This document shows positions 1-5,392 of a DNA stretch of 8,306 bases, piece after piece. Positions within the stretch are counted from its first letter, which is position 1. Each line of letters opens with the position of its first letter. This stretch comes from Oscillospiraceae bacterium (lineage in GTDB: Bacteria > Bacillota > Clostridia > Oscillospirales > Ruminococcaceae). A program made the position numbers and the translations under genes. The stretch lies in NCBI GenBank assembly GCA_017440425.1, contig JAFSHJ010000193.1:1-8306 (forward strand). The letters run 5' to 3'. Below the pieces are notes generated by a model that was given only the letters and a program-made list of their open reading frames with translations, ran no database searches and was not told the DNA's origin.

Positions 1-1
1 C

Positions 2-304
2 AAAAACAACCACGACGACGAATATCTCAAGATCTATGCTCTGACCGACGAGGGCAAAGAGGTTATTGCAGGAACATATTACGCACGCCTTAAGGAAGAA
101 AAGCTGGCAGCCAAAGCCGCTGCAGAGGCAGAAGCCGCAGCCGCTGCAGAAGCCGAAGAAGAGTGCGAATGCGAAGAATGCACCTGCGAAGAGTGTGCCT
201 GCGAATGCGAAGAAGCTGCAGAAGAGTGCACCGGCGAAGAACCCGAAGAAGCCGAAGAGACAGAGGCTGTTGAAGAGGCGGAAAAAGAAGCCGAAGAGAA
301 ATAA
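2..304 (+). CDS. 3' end of an unidentified gene with an acidic, Cys-rich C-terminal tail
   Basis: Only the last 100 codons are present; the start lies before the window. I do not recognise the gene. The visible part begins with a short globular-looking stretch (about residues 1-30 of the fragment) containing YLKIYALTDEGKEVI. This resembles the wing and last helix of some winged-helix proteins, but that is weak evidence. From about residue 31 it becomes a charged Ala/Glu/Lys helix. Residues 55-76 then carry eight cysteines in a C-x-C-x2-C-x-C-x2-C-x-C-x-C pattern plus one more, all set among glutamates. The last 25 residues are almost entirely Glu, Ala, Pro, Thr and Lys. The reading frame is supported by the open frame from the first base, the consistent acidic composition and the TAA at 302-304. 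The Cys pattern recalls metal-binding clusters, but metal binding is inference. A terminator-like hairpin follows 22 bases after the stop. Confidence 0.75.
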   Translation, partial: KNNHDDEYLKIYALTDEGKEVIAGTYYARLKEEKLAAKAAAEAEAAAAAEAEEECECEECTCEECACECEEAAEECTGEEPEEAEETEAVEEAEKEAEEK

Positions 305-326
305 AAGCCGCATAATGTAAGAACTG

Positions 327-365
327 CAGACCTGAGAGAATGATCATTGTCTTGGGTCTGTTTTA
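327..365 (+). terminator. Terminator- or attenuator-like hairpin just upstream of folD
   Basis: CAGACC (327-332) pairs with GGTCTG (355-360). The stem continues inward through T333-G354, G334-T353 and AGA/TCT, and after one G-G mismatch through AAT/ATT around the palindrome AATGATCATT (339-348). TTTTA follows at 361-365. It may terminate the upstream gene. Its tail ends two bases before the folD Shine-Dalgarno site (367-372), so it could also affect folD expression. The short T tract makes efficiency uncertain. Confidence 0.5.
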
Positions 366-378
366 CGGAGGAAAAGAA

Positions 379-1227
379 ATGTCAGAAACAGCAAAGATAA
401 TTGACGGAAAAGCCATATCCGAAAAGATAAGAGGAGATATCCGCAAGGATGTTGAAGCAATGATCGCAGAGGGCATCACCCCCGGTCTTGCGGTTGTCAT
501 CGTGGGCAACAACCCCGCCTCCCGCACCTATGTCAACAACAAAAAGAAGGCCTGCGCACAGGTCGGCATCCATTCCGAGGAATACGCTCTTCCCGAAGAG
601 ACCACCCAGGAGCAGCTCATCGCCCTTGTTGAAGAGCTCAACGGACGCAGCGATATCCACGGAATTCTGGTGCAGCTGCCTCTTCCCAAACACATTGATG
701 ACGAGGCTATCATTGCCGCCATCTCCCCCAAAAAGGATGTGGATGCGTTCCATGCCGAAAACGTGGGACATATTATGATCGGCGATCACAAATTCCTGCC
801 CTGCACCCCTGCCGGTGTAATGGAGCTGCTCCGTGAGAGCGACATTGAAGTGGGCGGCAAGGAGTGCGTCATCATCGGACGCAGCAACATCGTCGGCAAG
901 CCTATGGCTATGCTTCTGCTGCAGAAAAACGGCACCGTCACCATCTGCCACTCCCGCACAAAGGATCTTGCAGAGGTCACCCGCCGTGCAGATATCCTTG
1001 TTGTTGCCATCGGAAAGGCAAAGTTCGTCACAGCGGATATGGTCAAACCGGGCGCAGTCGTCATCGACGTGGGCATGGACCGTGACGAAAACGGCAAGCT
1101 CTGCGGCGACGTGGATTTCGATTCCGTAAGCAAGGTTGCGGGCTATATCACCCCCGTTCCCGGCGGCGTGGGTCCCATGACCATCACAATGCTGCTCAAA
1201 AACACCCTCACCGCAGCAAGACTTTAA
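379..1227 (+). CDS. folD: Bifunctional methylenetetrahydrofolate dehydrogenase / methenyltetrahydrofolate cyclohydrolase
   Basis: FolD is a cytoplasmic enzyme that interconverts 5,10-methylene-, 5,10-methenyl- and 10-formyl-tetrahydrofolate, normally with NADP, and supplies one-carbon units for purines and formyl-Met. The 282-residue product is normal length for the family. Visible signatures are the catalytic Y51-x3-K55 within ASRTYVNNKKKAC, QLPLP (99-103), PKKDVDAFH (117-125), PCTPAGV (141-147), the Rossmann GRSNIVGKP (167-175), and the C-terminal PVPGGVGPMT (259-268). KDVDAFH carries Ala where many homologues have Gly, which looks like ordinary variation. The ATG at 379 is chosen because ACGGAGGA (365-372) lies at ideal distance and the FolD N-terminus begins here; an in-frame ATG at 340 has no such site and would add non-family residues. 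A terminator follows 18 bases after the stop, so folD ends its transcript. No clear promoter is visible between 305 and 378. Confidence 0.97.
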   Translation: MSETAKIIDGKAISEKIRGDIRKDVEAMIAEGITPGLAVVIVGNNPASRTYVNNKKKACAQVGIHSEEYALPEETTQEQLIALVEELNGRSDIHGILVQLPLPKHIDDEAIIAAISPKKDVDAFHAENVGHIMIGDHKFLPCTPAGVMELLRESDIEVGGKECVIIGRSNIVGKPMAMLLLQKNGTVTICHSRTKDLAEVTRRADILVVAIGKAKFVTADMVKPGAVVIDVGMDRDENGKLCGDVDFDSVSKVAGYITPVPGGVGPMTITMLLKNTLTAARL

Positions 1228-1244
1228 GCTTATATCTGCACTTT

Positions 1245-1276
1245 GCAGCCGAGCTTCGCTCGGCTGCTTTTTGTTT
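1245..1276 (+). terminator. Intrinsic terminator of folD
   Basis: A perfect GC-rich stem GCAGCCGAG (1245-1253) / CTCGGCTGC (1259-1267) can extend by a C-G pair to leave a three-base loop. TTTTTGTTT (1268-1276) follows immediately. This is a textbook factor-independent terminator on the + strand, placed directly after the folD stop. Confidence 0.93.
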
Positions 1277-1305
1277 GCCTTGAATGCAGCTGAAGCCAGG
1301 GGGAT

Positions 1306-1399
1306 GCGCCGCAAAGGAAAATTCGCCCGCGAATTTTAATGAGCATTTTCAAATGCTCATTCGTCCCTTCCGAAAGCGGAAGGGACGCCTTTGCGGCGC
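1306..1399. repeat. Perfect four-way-junction element: outer stem enclosing three hairpins
   Basis: The 94 bases are almost fully self-complementary in nested modules. The outer stem is GCGCCGCAAAGG (1306-1317) with CCTTTGCGGCGC (1388-1399), 12 bp. Inside, hairpin 1 is AAAATTCGC (1318-1326)/GCGAATTTT (1329-1337). Hairpin 2 is AATGAGCATTT (1338-1348)/AAATGCTCATT (1351-1361). Hairpin 3 is CGTCCCTTCC (1362-1371)/GGAAGGGACG (1378-1387), extendable by G1372-C1377 to leave an AAAG loop. Each module starts on the base after the previous one ends, so the junction has no unpaired base and no mismatch is needed. Loops are about four bases when the tightest closing pairs open. It lies between the folD terminator and the LCP-like gene. 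No T tract follows, so it is not an ordinary terminator. It could be a dispersed palindromic repeat (REP- or MITE-like), a structured RNA, or a DNA cruciform recognised by a protein. The structure is certain as sequence; its role is unknown. Confidence 0.8.
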
Positions 1400-1484
1400 T
1401 CGAGGCGACGGGTTTGTTCCGTGTTTGCGATTACACAGCCGCATTCGGGCAATAATAAAACAGAACGGAAGAGGAGGTACAGAG

Positions 1485-2369
1485 ATGTATAAAAAGCATA
1501 AACGCAGCTATTGGGTGAAAGCGTTCATGGTATCCTATGCGCTGGCGTTTTTAACGCTGGGATTTTTCGCATTTTTGGCGGTTTCGGCACTTGCACCTGG
1601 GGAAAGCGACGACTACAGAGAAGAGCTGTCGCTGTATCTGCCGGAGGCGGAAGACAGCCGCACGGTGCTGATGCTGCTGTTGGATGAGGAGAAGCAGCCG
1701 CTGAGCTGCACGCTTGTCTCCTTCAATGCGCTGCGGCAGGAGATACCCGTCACCACCTTGCCGCCGCAAACGGCGGTGAGCTGTTTTGGGGAGCGGATAA
1801 CGCTGCAGGAGGCATTTCGGGACGGAGGAATGGGTCGGGTTAAGGATAGCCTGGAGGAGAGCTTTAAAATAACGGTGGAGGGCTGCCTGCAGCTGGATTC
1901 GGAGAGCCTGCCTGCCGCCGCGGATGTGATAGGTGCGCTGGAGTTTTATCTGCCATATACGCTGAAATACGGCGAGTCGGCGGCGGAAATATCGGAGGGG
2001 CTGCAGCTGTTTGGCGGACAGCTGCTGTATAAAACTGCCGCATTCAAAGAGTTTCCCGGGGGCGAAGAGAGCCGCTGCAAGCTGATATCGGAGCTGACCG
2101 CCGCGTATATCGATAAATATCTCTCCAAATTCACGGAAGAGGGCGGTGACTACCTCTTCAAAAAAGCGGTGAGCGAGGTGAAGACCGATATCTCATTTAA
2201 GGATTTTGAGGAGTTTGGTGAGGCGCTTGCATTTTTGGCACAGCGGGCGGCTGCAGCGGATTCACATAAGCTCACCTATACCGTCACGGCGGACGGAAGC
2301 TTCAACAGCGGGCAAAACAGCTTTGCGCTGTCGCAGAGCTTTGAGAAAAAACTCTCGGCGCTGATGTAG
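1485..2369 (+). CDS. Membrane-anchored LCP-like (LytR-CpsA-Psr) protein lacking catalytic residues
   Basis: The product has 294 residues: a basic N-terminus (KKHKR), one membrane segment at about 13-37, and a large domain outside the cell. By eye the domain follows the LCP fold, whose members attach teichoic acids or other glycopolymers to peptidoglycan. TVLMLLLDEE (60-69) matches the first strand, SCTLVSFN (74-81) the usual SDT-x-MLVS strand, VTTLPPQT (89-96) the usual SIPRDT, and LQLFGGQLLYKTAAF (173-187) the usual L-NGEQALAYVR region. VKTDIS appears near residue 235, where LCP proteins often have a Thr-Asp-Leu/Ile-Ser motif. The Asp of SDT is Cys75, Arg and Asp of PRDT are Pro94 and Gln95, and the YVRxR arginines are missing. 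It is therefore either a non-enzymatic LCP paralogue or a look-alike. GAGGAGGT (1471-1478) fixes the ATG at 1485, although the frame is open from 1284 through the structured repeat. No convincing promoter or terminator is seen. Codons (GCG, CTG, CGG) differ from those of folD. Confidence 0.8.
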   Translation: MYKKHKRSYWVKAFMVSYALAFLTLGFFAFLAVSALAPGESDDYREELSLYLPEAEDSRTVLMLLLDEEKQPLSCTLVSFNALRQEIPVTTLPPQTAVSCFGERITLQEAFRDGGMGRVKDSLEESFKITVEGCLQLDSESLPAAADVIGALEFYLPYTLKYGESAAEISEGLQLFGGQLLYKTAAFKEFPGGEESRCKLISELTAAYIDKYLSKFTEEGGDYLFKKAVSEVKTDISFKDFEEFGEALAFLAQRAAAADSHKLTYTVTADGSFNSGQNSFALSQSFEKKLSALM

Positions 2370-2424
2370 CGCAAAGCCGACGGAGCAGGAAAGGCAAGAA
2401 TTTTCACAAAATATGTTTTCGCTA

Positions 2425-2454
2425 TTGTTATATTGTCGGATGCTGTGATATAAT
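2425..2454 (+). promoter_or_regulatory. Sigma-A-type extended -10 promoter of the CPBP protease gene
   Basis: The -35-like TTGTTA (2425-2430) and the perfect -10 TATAAT (2449-2454) are 18 bases apart. TG at 2446-2447 provides an extended -10 (TGATATAAT). It lies 44 bases before the ATG at 2499. The same TGTGATATAAT string occurs in the promoter of the PrsA-like gene. Confidence 0.75.
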
Positions 2455-2498
2455 TATAAAAAATAAGCATAAAATGCTGCATTGGGGCGGAGGTCTTT

Positions 2499-3503
2499 AT
2501 GAATCCCAATTCACCTAATCCATATGCCTTTCCCGCAAAATATACCCCAGAGGGAATAAAAGAAAAGCGAATGATAACCCAAAATGCCACCTGTATCTTT
2601 GCGGGCATTTTAACATGGCTGCTTTTGCGCTCGCTGCTGCCAAACATAATGTATAGCGGACTGGGCATCTTTTTTACGCTGATAAAATTCGCACCCACAC
2701 CGGAGCGCACCGCCATCGTGCGTTCGGTCGTGGATATAATCGGCACCGTGCTGTCATTGGGAGTGCCCTTCCTGGTGGTGATGCGTATCATCGATATCCC
2801 TGCAAAAATTGCGCTGCCGTTCAGAAAGATCCGCTCCGGATTTAACATCGGTTCGCTGTTCATCGCCCTTGGCGCTTCCACCGTTGCGGTCTACATCGGC
2901 TCGTTTTTGGCAAGTGCCTTCCAGTCGGTGGGTTTTTCGCCCAGCGTCCCCGAATTCAATATGCCGACAGATGTCACCACCGCAATACTCTATTTCGTCA
3001 GCATCGTGCTGGTGCCCGCCTTTTTGGAGGAAATGGTCTTCCGCGGCATCGTGCTCCAGCCGCTCAGAAGATTCGGCGACAGCTTTGCCATAGTCATCTC
3101 CGCCATCATCTTCTCCCTCGCCCACCTCAACATCTATCAGATCCCAAATGCATTCGTCATGGGGCTGATACTGGGCTATTTCGTGGTGAGAAGCGGCTCC
3201 CTTTGGGCAGGCATCATCATCCATTTTGCAAACAACTTCTTTGTTGCGCTGTTGGAATATATCGGCACCTTCGTCACAAACGATGCGATGTATATTATGA
3301 CAGTCTCGCTCTATGTGTTTTATCTTGCTGCGGGTCTCATCTCCCTCATTATCACATCCCGCAAACAGAAAAAACTGTTTATGCTATATCCCGCTGAATG
3401 CGTGCTCACATCCAAAGAGAGATATCAGTGCTATTTCAAGTGCTTTTCAACCATCGTGCTTCTCATCGTGCTGGCCATCCTCTCTCTTTATCACATGCTG
3501 TAA
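2499..3503 (+). CDS. CPBP-family intramembrane metalloprotease (CAAX protease / Abi type)
   Basis: A 334-residue polytopic membrane protein with about eight hydrophobic segments. All three family motifs are intact: EExxxR as E177-E178-M-V-F-R182, FxxxH as F205-S-L-A-H209, and HxxxN as H242-F-A-N-N246. Together they build the metal-dependent active site inside the membrane. The N-terminal 25 residues are Asn/Pro-rich and probably cytoplasmic. A loop of about 20 residues (287-307) and a last hydrophobic helix (about 316-334) extend beyond the conserved core. In bacteria the family includes bacteriocin-immunity, peptide-processing and membrane-signalling proteins; nothing here shows the substrate. 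The ATG at 2499 follows GGCGGAGG (2486-2493). The gene has its own promoter and terminator, so it is probably a single-gene unit. The LCP-like and PrsA-like neighbours suggest an envelope context, but no functional link is shown. Confidence 0.93.
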   Translation: MNPNSPNPYAFPAKYTPEGIKEKRMITQNATCIFAGILTWLLLRSLLPNIMYSGLGIFFTLIKFAPTPERTAIVRSVVDIIGTVLSLGVPFLVVMRIIDIPAKIALPFRKIRSGFNIGSLFIALGASTVAVYIGSFLASAFQSVGFSPSVPEFNMPTDVTTAILYFVSIVLVPAFLEEMVFRGIVLQPLRRFGDSFAIVISAIIFSLAHLNIYQIPNAFVMGLILGYFVVRSGSLWAGIIIHFANNFFVALLEYIGTFVTNDAMYIMTVSLYVFYLAAGLISLIITSRKQKKLFMLYPAECVLTSKERYQCYFKCFSTIVLLIVLAILSLYHML

Positions 3504-3527
3504 AAGCATAAAAATTAAAACTGATCG

Positions 3528-3576
3528 GGCATTGTGACCGTTGCGTGTGCAGAGGGTCACAGTGCCTTTTCATTTT
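3528..3576 (+). terminator. Intrinsic terminator after the CPBP protease gene
   Basis: GGCATTGTGACC (3528-3539) pairs with GGTCACAGTGCC (3555-3566), 12 bp with a single T-G wobble. The 15-base loop is large. TTTTCATTTT follows at 3567-3576. It starts 24 bases after the stop codon. Confidence 0.87.
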
Positions 3577-3640
3577 GAGCGGAAGAAATAAAAAGTTACA
3601 TTAGATTTACTTTTTAATTGATATCTGCAGCCAAAAACCC

Positions 3641-3669
3641 TTGTATTATTTATCATTATGTGATATAAT
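3641..3669 (+). promoter_or_regulatory. Sigma-A-type extended -10 promoter of the PrsA-like gene
   Basis: The -35-like TTGTAT (3641-3646) and the perfect TATAAT (3664-3669) are 17 bases apart, with TG at 3661-3662 (TGATATAAT). It lies 38 bases before the ATG at 3708. AT-rich DNA upstream (3588-3619) could act as an UP-type element. Confidence 0.8.
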
Positions 3670-3707
3670 AAACCAAATGCCTAAAAAAGTATAAGGAATG
3701 ATTAAAA

Positions 3708-5243
3708 ATGAGTTCGTCCAAAGATACCCGCATCAGCAGCCGTTCTGCGGCAGTCACACAGAATGAAAAACAGCGCAAGCTGGATAAGGAACAGTCCGGC
3801 AAGGGCGTAGTACGCATCGTTGTTATATGCGCCGTTGTTCTTGCATTGCTCCTTCTTTTCATCAACACAAGCTTCTTCTACCGTAACGTCAACACCGTTA
3901 CCATCACCGGCATCAACGGTGAAGAGAAGTTCTCTATCGTGGATTTCAACTTCTATTACACAACAGTAGCTTACGAGACCTATTCCGAGATCTATGATTC
4001 CTACGGCACCATGGCAGACTATGTGCTCAACCCCGGCAAGCCCTATGATGAGCAGATGTATAATGACACCGCCACATGGGATGATTATTTCACCGAGAGC
4101 GCCGTCTATACAATGAAAAACGTTGTATTGATGAACGATCTTGCAGAAAAAGATCCTGATTTTGCTCTTACAGAAGAGCAGCAGGAAAAACTGGAAGAGC
4201 ATTTTGCCTCTGCAAAGGAATTTGCAGATGAGCTCAAGATCAGCGTTTCCCGTTACTTCCAGTCCACCTACGGCAAGGGCATGAACGAGAAGATCTACAG
4301 AGAGAACTACACCAAGCTCTTCACAGCTCAGTGCTTCTCCGAATATATGGGCGCTAAGATCGAGGGCGACTACACAGAAGAGCAGATCGCTGCTTACTAT
4401 GAAGCAAACCCCAACGAGTTCAACGCAGTATCCTACCGTGTATACACCGTTCTTGCTGAAAAAGGCGAAGAGGTTGACAAAGAGCAGGCTCTTAAAGACG
4501 CTAAAGAAACCGCAGAAAAGCTGGCAGCAGAGGTTAAGTCCATCGAGACCTTTGAAGCTGCTGTAGCTAAATACGAAGAAGAGAACGAGATCACCTCCGG
4601 CGTTGGCGGCGGTCACGCACTTCTCGCATCTTTGGAAAACACCGGTTACGGTGAGTGGCTCTTCGATTCCGAAAGAGCTTCCGGCGATGTTACCGTTCTT
4701 GCCAACAGCGACGAGACCGGCTACAACATCGTATATTTCGATGAGCTTGACACTCTTGATTACAACTTTGCAAACGTCCGCACCACCATCTTCTATGCAG
4801 GCCAGGATGAAGAGACCGGCGAGATCACCGACGAGGCAAAGGCAGAGGCTCTCAAGTCTGCCGAGGCATTCTTCGAAGAGTGGAAATCCGGCGACGCAAC
4901 AGAGGATAGCTTCCTCGAAGTTTCCAAGAAATACGACGAGGATGACGAAGCTGATACCGTTATCCCCGGACAGATCACAGAGCTCTACAACGGTGTTACC
5001 GGTGTTGCAGCAATTGAGACCTGGGCTCTTGACGAAGCCCGCCAGGCAGGCGATGCAGAGCTCCTTGAGCTTGCAACAGGCTATGTTGTTGTCTACTATG
5101 TAGGCGAAGGCGAACACGCACGCACCGCTATGGTAAGAGGCACAATGGCTACCGAAGGCTACAACGCCTGGGTAGAAGAGAGCGTTGAATCTTATAAAGA
5201 TGAGATCCACGGCTTCGGCTATTACTTCTCCAGAGACTTCTGA
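3708..5243 (+). CDS. Membrane-anchored PrsA/SurA-like foldase with two degenerate parvulin-like regions
   Basis: The 511-residue product has a cytoplasmic, polar N-terminus with no lipobox and a membrane segment at about 33-52; the rest should face outward. Residues about 75-240 form a helical SurA_N-type chaperone region ending in YTEEQIAAYYEANPNEF, the usual lead-in to a parvulin domain. The first PPIC-like region (about 242-345) contains VSYRVYTVL, a helical FEAAVAKY stretch, and GEWLFDSERASGDVTVL with GYNIVYFDE, matching the standard parvulin end. A second, more diverged copy (about 347-480) starts with FANVRTTIFY and ends with GYVVVYYVGEGE. The active-site His normally found in the first strand is absent from both, so a chaperone or holdase role is more likely than prolyl isomerisation. 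Canonical PrsA is a shorter lipoprotein with one parvulin domain; this is a longer type II-anchored version. The start is supported by AAGGA (3693-3697) and the promoter. No TTA, CTA or TCA codon is used, which suggests strong codon bias. A terminator follows, so it is a single-gene unit. Confidence 0.85.
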   Translation: MSSSKDTRISSRSAAVTQNEKQRKLDKEQSGKGVVRIVVICAVVLALLLLFINTSFFYRNVNTVTITGINGEEKFSIVDFNFYYTTVAYETYSEIYDSYGTMADYVLNPGKPYDEQMYNDTATWDDYFTESAVYTMKNVVLMNDLAEKDPDFALTEEQQEKLEEHFASAKEFADELKISVSRYFQSTYGKGMNEKIYRENYTKLFTAQCFSEYMGAKIEGDYTEEQIAAYYEANPNEFNAVSYRVYTVLAEKGEEVDKEQALKDAKETAEKLAAEVKSIETFEAAVAKYEEENEITSGVGGGHALLASLENTGYGEWLFDSERASGDVTVLANSDETGYNIVYFDELDTLDYNFANVRTTIFYAGQDEETGEITDEAKAEALKSAEAFFEEWKSGDATEDSFLEVSKKYDEDDEADTVIPGQITELYNGVTGVAAIETWALDEARQAGDAELLELATGYVVVYYVGEGEHARTAMVRGTMATEGYNAWVEESVESYKDEIHGFGYYFSRDF

Positions 5244-5261
5244 TAACAAACAAAGTTAAAC

Positions 5262-5309
5262 ATCGCACCCCACCGACAAAAGTCAGCGGGGTGCGATTAT
5301 TTTTATTTT
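5262..5309 (+). terminator. Intrinsic terminator after the PrsA-like gene
   Basis: A perfect 10-bp stem ATCGCACCCC (5262-5271) / GGGGTGCGAT (5288-5297) has a minor inner GAC/GTC pairing around AAAA. TATTTTTATTTT follows. It starts 18 bases after the stop codon. Confidence 0.93.
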
Positions 5310-5319
5310 CATCAGCCTA

Positions 5320-5351
5320 TTGACTTATGTCAAACTTCGTTGTAATATAAT
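5320..5351 (+). promoter_or_regulatory. Promoter of the lacI-type / dehydrogenase / isomerase operon
   Basis: The -35 TTGACT (5320-5325) is 17 bases from TAATAT (5343-5348). An overlapping TATAAT (5346-5351) is a better -10 but sits at 20-base spacing. The -35 is part of an inverted repeat, TTGAC-TTAT-GTCAA (5320-5333). The operator at 5354-5367 covers the expected transcription start, as expected for a repressed promoter. Confidence 0.72.
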
Positions 5352-5353
5352 AT

Positions 5354-5367
5354 TGTAAACGATTACA
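5354..5367 (+). promoter_or_regulatory. LacI-family operator, probably autoregulatory (cre-like)
   Basis: TGTAAACGATTACA has half-sites TGTAA/TTACA around a central CG, the geometry bound by LacI-family regulators whose hinge-helix Leu inserts at the CpG step. It also fits the CcpA cre consensus WTGNAANCGNWNNCW when T5353 is included, so catabolite control is an alternative or additional reading. It lies directly after the -10 and 26 bases before the ATG of the regulator. Confidence 0.75.
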
Positions 5368-5392
5368 CAAAATCTTTGACAAAGGAGATTTT

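Noticed and set aside
66..347. Small basic open frame and its antisense partner at the left edge
   Set aside because: Lys/Pro/Ala- and Leu/Arg-rich products are frame-shifted readings of the GAA/GCA/TGC-rich tail of the partial gene.
382..1314. Long antisense open frame over folD
   Set aside because: Same codon-aligned shadow effect; the sense strand encodes an unmistakable FolD.
1306..1399. tRNA or tRNA-like gene suggested by the cloverleaf shape
   Set aside because: Stems are too long, loops are about four bases, there is no seven-base anticodon loop, no T-loop GTTCRA motif and no CCA or discriminator context.
1284..1484. Upstream extension of the LCP-like gene through the structured repeat
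   Set aside because: The frame is open from an ATG at 1284, but the added residues come from the palindromic element and resemble no domain. The strong ribosome site at 1471-1478 and the N-terminal membrane anchor fix the start at 1485.
3589..3616. AT-rich inverted repeat TAAAAAGT/ACTTTTTA upstream of the PrsA-like promoter
   Set aside because: An 8-bp, nearly all A/T stem with a 12-base loop in AT-rich intergenic DNA is expected by chance; it is noted only as a possible UP-type region.
3702..5249. Long antisense open frame (515 codons) covering the whole PrsA-like gene
   Set aside because: It is codon-aligned with the sense gene and open only because the sense gene avoids TTA, CTA and TCA. 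It has no ribosome site or recognisable domain, while the sense product has clear family features.
5374..5384. CTTTG-A-CAAAG palindrome before the regulator start
   Set aside because: Its right half is part of the AAAGGAG ribosome site, so the symmetry is probably accidental.
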